DNA of 64,000 bases from Actinoplanes couchii (GTDB lineage Bacteria > Actinomycetota > Actinomycetes > Mycobacteriales > Micromonosporaceae), in the NCBI RefSeq assembly GCF_016862075.1, contig NZ_BOMG01000026.1:179336-243335 (forward strand), given 5' to 3'. The position numbers and the translations under genes were made by a program. The notes below the pieces were generated by a model. The model saw only the letters and a program-made list of their open reading frames with translations, had not been told where the DNA came from and made no database searches. Positions 16,839 to 24,154 of this stretch are shown piece after piece. Positions within the stretch are counted from its first letter, which is position 1; every line of letters begins with the position of its first letter.

Positions 16839-17672
16839 TCATTGGCCGTAGTAACGGACCCTTCGGTTGTTGCTGCGGTAGCCACCCCGGCGACCGCCGG
16901 CGAGCTGCTTGGTCGCGAAGACGCCGACGGCCAGGCCGCCGGCGAGCGCGGCCAGGATGAAGCCCATGTTGGCGCCGGTCAGTCCGCCAGCGGTCGCCTG
17001 CGAGGCCAGCTGCTGGGCCGGCGCCTGGGCGGCCGGGGCCTTGGCGGCGGGTGCGGCCGTGGCGGCCGCGGCGGCCAGGTCGGCGAAGTCGACGAGCTGG
17101 CTGCTCTCCAGCAGGGTCATGTGCGTCATGACGAACTGGTTGGCCTGCTGGGCGAGCTTGCGCACGGTGTCGTTCTCGGTGCTGGCCCGGATGTTCGCGA
17201 TGGCCGGGAAGATCTTGCCGTGCGCGGCGCGGAGCCGGTCGATGTAGATCTGGTCGAACTCCTTGCCCTGCGCGCCGGCCATCTCGTCGAGCCAGCCCTG
17301 CTGGTCCTCGTTCGGCTCGTCCGGCAGGTCGATCTTCAGCTTGGCGCCGGCGTCCAGGGCCAGCTTGTCCAGCTCGGTGTGCTGATCGGCGATGCTGCGG
17401 CCGATCCGCTTGATCCGGTTGTTCTCGGACAGATCCTGGGCCAGCTCACCGGCCGGGATCTCCCAGAGACCGGCCAGCCGGACCTTGGTGACGAAGTCCT
17501 TGTCGGCGGCCGTGAGCTTGCCCTTCCCCTGATCGGTGAGCAGGTTCTCCGGGGGCACCGGGACTTCCGCGGCCCAGGCCTGGTTGCCCGGCGCGAGTAC
17601 GATCAACACCGCTGAGATCAGCGTGGCGCTGCCGAGACGCCGCCACAAGGACCTCGATCCGACAACAGCCAC
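16839..17672 (-). CDS. DUF4142 family exported protein with C-terminal membrane helix
   Basis: A 277-residue exported protein. The GTG at 17672 is chosen because GGAGG lies six bases upstream; an earlier frame start at 17732 has no ribosome-binding site. A signal peptide (hydrophobic LISAVLIVLA, then NQAWAAEV) is followed by a helical DUF4142 domain (about 45-190) with paired helices such as 'DKDFVTKVRLAGLWEIPAGELA' split by short loops, resembling ferritin-like bundles. An Ala/Pro-rich linker precedes a transmembrane helix (about 235-258) and a basic tail rich in Arg, Tyr and Asn. It is likely a surface protein anchored by its C-terminus; the function of the family is unknown. Confidence 0.82.
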   Translation of the reverse strand: MAVVGSRSLWRRLGSATLISAVLIVLAPGNQAWAAEVPVPPENLLTDQGKGKLTAADKDFVTKVRLAGLWEIPAGELAQDLSENNRIKRIGRSIADQHTELDKLALDAGAKLKIDLPDEPNEDQQGWLDEMAGAQGKEFDQIYIDRLRAAHGKIFPAIANIRASTENDTVRKLAQQANQFVMTHMTLLESSQLVDFADLAAAAATAAPAAKAPAAQAPAQQLASQATAGGLTGANMGFILAALAGGLAVGVFATKQLAGGRRGGYRSNNRRVRYYGQ

Positions 17673-17739
17673 TATGAACCTCCAAGAGCGCCATCTGCAC
17701 AGGTTGTGCACAGGGATACGGAGCGCTCCCAAAAACGGA

Positions 17740-18543
17740 TCACACAGTTGCCGACGGAATCGAATCGGTGAGAGCCCAGTCCTGGCTTATATAAGCGGCG
17801 GTGCGCAGGAGCTTCGGCAGGTGATCGTCGAGAAGCGTCTCCACCGAGGTCTCCGCGGCATGCACCGTTACATTTATCGCCGCCAATACCCGACCGTCGC
17901 CGTCGCGCACTCCGGTGGCCACCGAGCGGATGCCGGGCGCCAGATCCTGATCGGCCAGCGCCCACCCCTTGGCGCGGATCTCCCGCAGCGTGGACTCCAG
18001 ATCGGCCGCGGCCGGGACGTTACGCGCGGTGACGCCGGAGCGGGACGGCTCGGCCAGCACCCCCGGCACCGAGCCCGGCGGCAGCGCGGCGAGAAGAACC
18101 TTGCCCATCGAGGTGGCGGCGGCCGGGAACCGGGTGCCGATGGTCACCGCGAGCGTGACGATCTTGGGGACCGCCACCCGGGCCACGTAGACGATGTCAC
18201 TGCCGTCCAGCTGGGCCATCGACGTCGACTCGCCGGTCTGCGCGACCAGCTTCTCCATGTGCGGGCGGGCCACGTCCCACATGTTCAGCGCGTTCACGTA
18301 GGCCATCCCCAGGTCCAGGACCCGCGGGGTGAGCGCGTAGCCCCGGCCGGCGCCGCGCACGTAACCGAGCGTCTCCAGGGTGATCAGGATCCGCCGCACG
18401 GTGGGCCGAGCCAGGCCGGTCTGCCCAGCGATCTCACTGAGCGTCATCGACGGCGTGCCCGGACGGAAGGAACGCAGGACGTCGAGGCCACGCGCGAGCG
18501 CCTCGATGAAGTCGGGCCCCGCGCTCCTTCCGGTGTCAGTCAC
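17740..18543 (-). CDS. IclR-family transcriptional regulator (PcaR/PobR type)
   Basis: A 267-residue DNA-binding regulator. The N-terminal winged helix (FIEALARGLDVLRSF, then MTLSEIAGQTGLARPTVRRIL) is followed by the effector-binding domain (from YVRGAGRGYALTPRVLDLG to the end). The GTG at 18543 lies four bases after the amidohydrolase stop, so the two genes form an operon. IclR proteins of this branch control aromatic-acid catabolism and bind short palindromes. Two matching palindromes of the form CGGACrnnTGTCCG lie upstream of the two divergent arms of this cluster and are the obvious candidates for its sites (inference). Confidence 0.92.
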   Translation of the reverse strand: MTDTGRSAGPDFIEALARGLDVLRSFRPGTPSMTLSEIAGQTGLARPTVRRILITLETLGYVRGAGRGYALTPRVLDLGMAYVNALNMWDVARPHMEKLVAQTGESTSMAQLDGSDIVYVARVAVPKIVTLAVTIGTRFPAAATSMGKVLLAALPPGSVPGVLAEPSRSGVTARNVPAAADLESTLREIRAKGWALADQDLAPGIRSVATGVRDGDGRVLAAINVTVHAAETSVETLLDDHLPKLLRTAAYISQDWALTDSIPSATV

Positions 18544-18547
18544 CCGG

Positions 18548-19969
18548 CTAATGCTTCCATTGCGCGCTGCCCGCGTCCCACTCGGTGTACTGATAGGGAT
18601 TGTCGAACAGCTCGGTCGCGGGCACGTCCGGATCCATCCCCCGCGACCAGGCGTCCTCGCCCATCGTCTCCCGCAGGTGATCGACGGTGGCCTGCACCTT
18701 CGCCCGCGCCGCGGCCAGGTCGACATCGACGAGGCGCCCGTCGCGCTTGACCACCCGGCCGCCGACCAGGACGGTGTGCACGTCGCCGCGCTGGGCCTGG
18801 AAGGCCACGTGGCCGTACGGGTTGAGGATCGGGAACATCACCGGGGAATCGTCGTTCTTGAGCAGCACCACGTCGGCCTGCTTCCCGACCACCAGCGATC
18901 CCACCTCGGAGTCCATCCCCAGGCTGCGGGCGCCGCCGCGGGTGGCCCAGTCGACCACGTGCTCGGCGCGCAGGTGGTGGTGGGTGATGGTGTTCTTGCC
19001 GGTGTGCGCCTCCAGGTGTTCACGGGCCCGGTCGGCGCTGAGCGTGGTGCGCATCGCGGAGAAGAGGTCGCCGCTCCACCACACGCTGGTGTCCATCGAC
19101 AGCGACACCGGGATGCCGTACTTCCGCAGCTGCCAGGTGGGCGGGTAGCCCTGACCGGCGCTCTGCTCGCTCTCGGTGGAGACCGAGACCGAACCCCCGG
19201 TGGCGGCGATCCGGTGGTACGAGTCGGCGCTGAGCGTGGCGGCGTGCACGTAGACGGTTCCGGGGGTCATGAAGCCGTTCTCGTACATCAGCCGGATGCC
19301 GTCGTCGTTGGTCGCGCCCCACACCCCGGCGTGTGTGGTGACCGGGACGCCCAGCTCACGGGCGGCCTCGAAAGCGGCCCGCTCGGGGAACGCCGGGTCG
19401 CCGGTGACGTCGAAGGCGAGCTGGAACCCGGCCAGCTTCCCGCCGTCGATCCGCCGCCGGTGGAAGTCCCGGAACTCGGCCGAGGCGGACCACTCCCACG
19501 GGCCCTGCTGGATGTTGCCGTAGGCCAGGACGAACCGGCCGGGCACCGCTTCCAGGGCGTCCACCGCGGCGTCGGCGTGCTGCGGGGTCTGCAGGCCGTG
19601 CGACCAGTCGACGGTGGTGGTGACCCCGGAGTCGATGGCCTCGATCGCGGCGAGCAGGTTGCCGGCGTGCACGTCCTCGGGGCGGAAGTGTCTACCGGAT
19701 TCCAGGTAGTACCAGACGAAGTACTGGGTGAGGGTCCAGTCGGCACCGTAGCCCCGCATCGCGGTCTGCCACATGTGCCGGTGCGTGTCGATCATGCCGG
19801 GCATCAGGATGCCCCCGGAGGCGTCGATCTCCTCGGCGCCGTCCGGTGCGGTCAGGCCGTAACCGATCTCGGCGATGCGGCCGTCGACCACGAGGACGTC
19901 GGCCCCGGGCAGCACCCGGCGCTCGTCGTCCATGGTGAGCACCAGGCCGTTTCGGAAGATCACACTCAT
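18548..19969 (-). CDS. Amidohydrolase of the Atz/Trz-like metal-dependent family
   Basis: A 473-residue hydrolase expected to use one metal ion in a TIM barrel to remove an amino or halogen group from a ring or open an amide. The metal ligands are visible: HxH in IDTHRHMW (His63, His65), the barrel histidines in TTHAGVWG and VHAATLS, and an aspartate in SLSMDTSVWW. A urease-like beta-sandwich is built from the two ends (RNGLVLTMDD and GRVVKRDGRLV). A good ribosome-binding site (AAGGTGACG) precedes the ATG at 19969. Its place in a ring-cleavage cluster suggests it supplies a hydroxylated ring substrate; the true substrate is not readable. Confidence 0.88.
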   Translation of the reverse strand: MSVIFRNGLVLTMDDERRVLPGADVLVVDGRIAEIGYGLTAPDGAEEIDASGGILMPGMIDTHRHMWQTAMRGYGADWTLTQYFVWYYLESGRHFRPEDVHAGNLLAAIEAIDSGVTTTVDWSHGLQTPQHADAAVDALEAVPGRFVLAYGNIQQGPWEWSASAEFRDFHRRRIDGGKLAGFQLAFDVTGDPAFPERAAFEAARELGVPVTTHAGVWGATNDDGIRLMYENGFMTPGTVYVHAATLSADSYHRIAATGGSVSVSTESEQSAGQGYPPTWQLRKYGIPVSLSMDTSVWWSGDLFSAMRTTLSADRAREHLEAHTGKNTITHHHLRAEHVVDWATRGGARSLGMDSEVGSLVVGKQADVVLLKNDDSPVMFPILNPYGHVAFQAQRGDVHTVLVGGRVVKRDGRLVDVDLAAARAKVQATVDHLRETMGEDAWSRGMDPDVPATELFDNPYQYTEWDAGSAQWKH

Positions 19970-19982
19970 CGTCACCTTCTTT

Positions 19983-19996
19983 CGGACGCCTGTCCG
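19983..19996. promoter_or_regulatory. Candidate IclR operator, site 1
   Basis: The 14-mer CGGACGCCTGTCCG lies just upstream of the amidohydrolase start. It shares the pattern CGGAC-R-NN-TGTCCG with the palindrome at 20103-20118 on the other side of the divergent promoter region. The pairing of two like sites beside an IclR gene suggests autoregulated divergent control. Confidence 0.55.
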
Positions 19997-20067
19997 CTGT
20001 ACGGGCAGCGCGATTTTCCTAGCGTGCTCCAGGTCACCTTTAGGGTCAAGCATTTGTTTCGGGGATG

Positions 20068-20096
20068 TTGACAACGCAGTTGAGCGGGTAGACGCT
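20068..20096 (+). promoter_or_regulatory. Likely promoter of the CoA-transferase operon
   Basis: A perfect -35 TTGACA is at 20068-20073. The best -10 candidates are TAGACG (20089-20094) or GACGCT (20091-20096), with spacers of 15 or 17 bases. The IclR-like palindrome begins 7-9 bases further on, over the expected start of transcription, where a repressor would block RNA polymerase. Confidence 0.5.
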
Positions 20097-20102
20097 GATC
20101 TC

Positions 20103-20118
20103 ACGGACAAGTGTCCGT
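20103..20118. promoter_or_regulatory. Candidate IclR operator, site 2
   Basis: A perfect palindrome with 7-base arms and two central bases: ACGGACA-AG-TGTCCGT. It matches site 1 at 19983-19996 and lies between the TTGACA promoter and the CoA-transferase start. Confidence 0.6.
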
Positions 20119-20134
20119 AGAACGGACGGTGGTA

Positions 20135-21271
20135 GTGACTACGCACCCCACGGGACCGCTGGCGGGCCTGCTCGTCGCCGACTTCTCCCGGATCCTGGCC
20201 GGGCCGTACGCGACGATGCTGCTGGCCGATCTCGGCGCCCAGGTGATCAAGGTGGAGGGGCCGGCCGGCGACGACACCCGGACCTGGATGCCACCGGTCC
20301 GCGACGGCGTCTCCACCTACTATCTCGGGATCAACCGGAACAAGCGGTCGATCGCCCTGGATCTGAAGGACCCCGCCGACCTGGAGGCCGCGCGGGAGCT
20401 GGCCCGGCGTGCCGACGTGATGATCGAGAACTTCCGGCCCGGCGGACTCGCCCGGTTCGGCCTCGACTACGACACCGTCGCCGCCGGCAACCGGAAGGTC
20501 GTCTACGCCAGCATCAGCGGTTTCGGGTCCGGTCAGGGCGCGGCACTGCCCGGGTACGACCTGATGGTCCAGGCCATCTCCGGGCTGATGAGCCTCACCG
20601 GGGATCCGGACGGGTCGCCGTACCGGGCCGGGATCTCGGTCTTCGACGTGATGGCCGGGATGCACGCCGACATCGGCATCCTGGCCGCCCTGAACCACCG
20701 GGCGAGCACCGGCCGGGGCCAGCACGTCGAGGTCAACCTGCTCAGCTCGGCACTGTCCGGCCTGGTCAACCACTCCAGCGGCTACGTCGCCGGGGGCACC
20801 GTGCCGTTCCGGATGGGCAACGCCCACCCCAGCCTCTTCCCGTACGAGCCACTGCCCACCGCCGACGGCGACCTGATCGTGATCGCCGGCAACGACGGCC
20901 AGTTCCGCAAACTCTGCCAGGTCCTCGACCTGCCCGAACTGCCCGAGGACCCGCGGTTCGGGCGCAACCAGGACCGCACCGCCAACCGGGACGAGCTGCG
21001 GCCCCTCCTGCTCGAACGGCTGGCCACCCGCACCCGGGACGAGTGGTTCCGCGATCTGCTGGCCGCCGGGGTGCCGTGCGCGCCGATCAACACCATCGAC
21101 GAGGGCGTGGCGTACGCCGACGAGCTGGGCCTGGACCCGGTGATCGACTCCGGCGGCATCCCGTCGGTCCGCAACCCGATCACGTTCTCCGAGACCCCGC
21201 CCCGGTACGAGATGCCGCCCCCGGGGCTGGACGAGCACGGCGAGGAGATCCGCGCATGGCTGAAGAGCTGA
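20135..21271 (+). CDS. Class III CoA-transferase (CaiB/BaiF family)
   Basis: A 378-residue enzyme that moves coenzyme A between carboxylic acids. The start is set at GTG 20135, giving the N-terminus (M)TTHPTGPLAGLLVADFSR; GTG at 20111 or 20129 is also in frame, but 20111 lies inside the operator palindrome. Family marks include LAGPYATMLLADLGAQVIKVE, NRNKRSIALDLK, the catalytic aspartate region LPGYDLMVQAISGLMSLTG and GVPCAPINTIDE. It heads a plus-strand operon and overlaps the next gene by 16 bases. With the citryl-CoA-lyase-like protein it could activate and then split a branched di- or tricarboxylic acid formed after ring cleavage (inference). Confidence 0.92.
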   Translation: MTTHPTGPLAGLLVADFSRILAGPYATMLLADLGAQVIKVEGPAGDDTRTWMPPVRDGVSTYYLGINRNKRSIALDLKDPADLEAARELARRADVMIENFRPGGLARFGLDYDTVAAGNRKVVYASISGFGSGQGAALPGYDLMVQAISGLMSLTGDPDGSPYRAGISVFDVMAGMHADIGILAALNHRASTGRGQHVEVNLLSSALSGLVNHSSGYVAGGTVPFRMGNAHPSLFPYEPLPTADGDLIVIAGNDGQFRKLCQVLDLPELPEDPRFGRNQDRTANRDELRPLLLERLATRTRDEWFRDLLAAGVPCAPINTIDEGVAYADELGLDPVIDSGGIPSVRNPITFSETPPRYEMPPPGLDEHGEEIRAWLKS

Positions 21272-21981
21272 AATTCCCCACCGGCCTGGGTACGTCCGAC
21301 GCCGAGTCGATCTCCCTGCTCGGGCAGGATCTGGCCGCCGATCTGATGGGGAAGGTGGGGTTCGGCGAACTGGCGTTCTGGCTCGTCGCCCAGCGCCGCC
21401 CCAGCCCTGGCGAGGTGCGGGTCTTCGAAGCCGTGCTGGTCGCGCTGGCCGATCACGGGTTCACTCCCACCGCGATCGCCGCCCGGCTCACCTACCTGTC
21501 CGCGCCGGACTCGATCCAGGGCGCGATGGCGGCCGGACTGCTCGGTGGCGGATCCCGGTTTCTGGGCGTGACCGAGGACTGTGGACGGTATCTGGCTGCC
21601 GCTTTGCGCGACGGTCGGACCGCCGAGGAGATCGCCGGCTCCGGTGAGCGCATTCCCGGCCTCGGGCATCCGGTGCACAAGGTGCAGGACCCCCGGACTC
21701 CCGTCCTGATCGGGATCGCCAAGGAGGAAGGGCTCTACGGGCCCCACCTGCGGTTACTGGAGGGGATTGCCGCCGTACACCCCAAGAAGTTGCCGTTGAA
21801 CGGCGCCGGGGTGTGCGGGGCGGCACTGGCCGATCTCGGTCTCCCCGTCGAGATGCTGCGGGGTTTCGCTCTTCTGGCCCGCGCGGCCGGACTGCTCGGG
21901 CAGATCGCCGAGGAGCACCGCCGGCCCATCGCGAACCAGGTATACATGGCTGTCGATCGCAACGCGGTATACGAACCCTAA
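21256..21981 (+). CDS. Citryl-CoA lyase / citrate-synthase-fold protein (short form)
   Basis: A 241-residue protein with the fold of citrate synthase but only about 60 percent of its usual length, as in citryl-CoA lyases. Active-site blocks are present: GLGHPVHKVQDPR, LPLNGAGVCGAALADLGLP and IANQVYMAVDR. It would carry out a Claisen-type cleavage or condensation on a CoA ester. The ATG at 21256 overlaps the CoA-transferase end by 16 bases, so the two are coupled and probably work in sequence. The natural substrate may be a citryl- or citramalyl-like CoA ester from ring fission; that is inference. Confidence 0.85.
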   Translation: MAEELKFPTGLGTSDAESISLLGQDLAADLMGKVGFGELAFWLVAQRRPSPGEVRVFEAVLVALADHGFTPTAIAARLTYLSAPDSIQGAMAAGLLGGGSRFLGVTEDCGRYLAAALRDGRTAEEIAGSGERIPGLGHPVHKVQDPRTPVLIGIAKEEGLYGPHLRLLEGIAAVHPKKLPLNGAGVCGAALADLGLPVEMLRGFALLARAAGLLGQIAEEHRRPIANQVYMAVDRNAVYEP

Positions 21982-21990
21982 GGATTCACT

Positions 21991-22854
21991 ATGGCCAGCA
22001 TCGTCGCGGTCATCGCCTCGACGCATCACCCCTTCTACTACCGGGCCAGCACCGCCACCGGCGACGACCGGCCCCCGTTCGCCGACGAGTGGGTCCGCAA
22101 GATCACCGCGTTCCGGGAGACCCTGACCAGGGCGAACCCGGACGTGCTGGTGATGGTCGGGTCGGACCACTTCCACCAGCTGTGGCTGGACAACATGCCG
22201 CAGTTCCTGGTCGGCAAGGCGCCGTTCTACGACGCCAACTGGTACAACGAGGAACGCGAGTTCGGGCTGCCGAAGATGCGGCTCCAGGGCCAGGAGGACC
22301 TGTCCGCGCACATCCTCCGGGCCGGCCTGGACTCCGGCTTCGACCTGGCGTTCAGCAACGAGCTGCGCATCGACCACAGCGTGACCTGCCCGATCATCAC
22401 GTTGCGGCCGGAAGCCGACCTGCCGATCGTGCCGATCTACACGAACATCTTCGCGCCGCCGCTGCCGCAGCCGTCCCGGTTCGTCAAACTCGGCGAGTCA
22501 ATTCGTACGATCATCGAGCAGTGGCCCTCGCACCTGCGTGTCGCCGTGATCGGAACCGGTCACCTGTCGCTGGAGCTGGGCGGTCCCCGGCAGTTCGGCC
22601 CGCAGGGCCCCGACCCGGAGTTCGACCAGCGGGCGGTCCAGTGGATCGCGAACGGCGACTTGGACGGCTGCCTGCGCGAGGTGACCCTGGACAGCCTGCA
22701 CGAGCCGGGCAACGCCACCCACGGGTTCATGGACTTCATGCTGATGATGGGGGTCGCCGGGGCCGGGGTGAAAGCCGACTACGTCGACACGCTCGACCTG
22801 TTCCACACCATGGAGGCCTACTTCACCTGGTACCCCTCGGGAGCTCCGGCATGA
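21991..22854 (+). CDS. Class III extradiol ring-cleavage dioxygenase, catalytic (LigB-type) subunit
   Basis: A 287-residue iron(II)-dependent enzyme that opens a dihydroxylated aromatic ring beside the hydroxyl groups. LigB-family ligand regions are visible: the paired histidines in ASTHHPFY, the conserved MVGSDHFHQ, LRIDHSVTCPI and IGTGHLSLE. It starts at ATG 21991 with AAGGATTC upstream, ten bases after the previous stop. The next gene encodes the small LigA-type subunit and overlaps it by four bases, so the pair forms a two-subunit dioxygenase like protocatechuate 4,5-dioxygenase. Confidence 0.9.
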   Translation: MASIVAVIASTHHPFYYRASTATGDDRPPFADEWVRKITAFRETLTRANPDVLVMVGSDHFHQLWLDNMPQFLVGKAPFYDANWYNEEREFGLPKMRLQGQEDLSAHILRAGLDSGFDLAFSNELRIDHSVTCPIITLRPEADLPIVPIYTNIFAPPLPQPSRFVKLGESIRTIIEQWPSHLRVAVIGTGHLSLELGGPRQFGPQGPDPEFDQRAVQWIANGDLDGCLREVTLDSLHEPGNATHGFMDFMLMMGVAGAGVKADYVDTLDLFHTMEAYFTWYPSGAPA

Positions 22855-23213
22855 GCAAGTACCTACTGAACAAGTTCCTCTTCACCGTCGACCGCGACCC
22901 TCTGTTGGTGGAGCGCTACCGGGAGGATCCCGCCGAGCTGGTCGCCTGGTGGGAGTCCACGATGGCCAACGACCTGCTCAACTGCCACAGCGGCGAGAAC
23001 ACCACCTGGCTGGCCTTCACCGACGAGGAACGGGACGCGCTGATCGCCCGGGACCAGGTGCGGCTCTTCGAGTTCGGGGCACACCCGTTCCTCACGCTCA
23101 CCCTGTTCATCGCGGTGTTCGAACGGGACAACACCGAACCCCTCGAATACCAGAAGGCGTACGGGGCCTCGCTCGCGCACGTCACCCGGCCCTACCCGGA
23201 CATCGCCACATGA
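22851..23213 (+). CDS. Class III extradiol dioxygenase, small (LigA-type) subunit
   Basis: A 120-residue helical protein resembling the alpha subunit of protocatechuate 4,5-dioxygenase: KYLLNKFLFTVDRDPLL at the start, the YREDPAELVAWWE block, TDEERDALIARD and a histidine/phenylalanine-rich segment FGAHPFLTL. In known enzymes this subunit closes the active site and helps hold the ring. Its ATG overlaps the LigB stop (ATGA), and its own stop overlaps the next start (ATGA), so the three genes are tightly coupled. Confidence 0.85.
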   Translation: MSKYLLNKFLFTVDRDPLLVERYREDPAELVAWWESTMANDLLNCHSGENTTWLAFTDEERDALIARDQVRLFEFGAHPFLTLTLFIAVFERDNTEPLEYQKAYGASLAHVTRPYPDIAT

Positions 23214-24154
23214 TCCGGGCGGCCGTGCTGCACACCTGCGGACAGGCGCCGGTCGTGGAATCACGGCCGCTTCCGGTGCCCGCCCCGGGCGAGCTGACGG
23301 TGACCGTCACGGCGGTGCCGATCACCCCGCTCGACCTGCTCTGCGCCTCCGGGACCAGCTACTTCGGGACACCCGCCACGCCGTACGTGCCCGGGGTGCA
23401 GGGGGTCGGCACACTCCCGGACGGGACACCCGTCTGGTTCGCCACCGCCGCCGGGATGCGCCCCGGCGACGGCAGCATGGCCTCCGTCGTCACCGTGCCC
23501 CCGGCGGCCGTGGTGCCGCTGCCCGGGGATGCTCCGCCGGCCCTGGTCGCGGCGCTCGGCCTGTCCGCCGTCGCCGCCCACCAGGCCCTGCACCGGACCG
23601 GCGAACTGGTCGCCGGGGAGCAGGTGATCGTGCTCGGCGCCGGTGGTGTAGTCGGGCAGGCGGCCGTCCAACTGGCCCGGCTCGGCGGCGCCCGCCGGGT
23701 GATCGCGGTGACCCGCTCGTCGTCACCCGGCGCCGACGCCGTCGTCCCGCTCCGGCCGGACGACGACGTCGACACCCTCGCCGCCCGGCTGCGCGAGGTG
23801 CTCGACGGGCCGGCCGATCTGGTCGTCGACCCGGTCTTCGGGGTGCCCGCGGCCGCCGCGCTGCGGGTGCTCCGGCCCGGCGGGCGCCTGGTCAACCTCG
23901 GTTCGTCGGCCGCGGCGACCGCGCCGATCGACTCGGCCACGCTGCGCGGCGGCTCGCTGCGGATCCTCGGCTACACCAACAACGCGCTGTCGACGGCGGA
24001 GCGGGCGGCCGCCCTCACCGAGATCGCCGGGCACGCGGCGGCCGGGCGGCTCACCGTCCGGCACGTGACGGTGCCGTTCGCGGAAACAGCCGAGGCCTGG
24101 CAGCGCCAGGCCTCGGGTACCACTGATCGGATCGTGCTGGCCCTTACTTCCTGA
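23210..24154 (+). CDS. Zinc-independent MDR-type NAD(P)H:quinone oxidoreductase
   Basis: A 314-residue medium-chain dehydrogenase/reductase. The GroES-like N-terminal half includes PITPLDLLCASG and PYVPGVQGVG; the Rossmann half has VIVLGAGGVVGQAAVQLA and ends with AAGRLTVRHVTVPFAETAEAW. The structural-zinc cysteine cluster of alcohol dehydrogenases is absent, as in quinone oxidoreductases. Being last in the operon, it may reduce an intermediate of the ring-cleavage route. Its end overlaps the convergent mycosin-like gene by 11 bases. Confidence 0.85.
   Translation: MIRAAVLHTCGQAPVVESRPLPVPAPGELTVTVTAVPITPLDLLCASGTSYFGTPATPYVPGVQGVGTLPDGTPVWFATAAGMRPGDGSMASVVTVPPAAVVPLPGDAPPALVAALGLSAVAAHQALHRTGELVAGEQVIVLGAGGVVGQAAVQLARLGGARRVIAVTRSSSPGADAVVPLRPDDDVDTLAARLREVLDGPADLVVDPVFGVPAAAALRVLRPGGRLVNLGSSAAATAPIDSATLRGGSLRILGYTNNALSTAERAAALTEIAGHAAAGRLTVRHVTVPFAETAEAWQRQASGTTDRIVLALTS

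Noticed and set aside
19970..21238. N-terminal extension of the amidohydrolase frame to 896 codons
   Set aside because: The extension is antisense to the CoA-transferase gene and has no family match; the ATG at 19969 has a good ribosome-binding site and begins the known fold.
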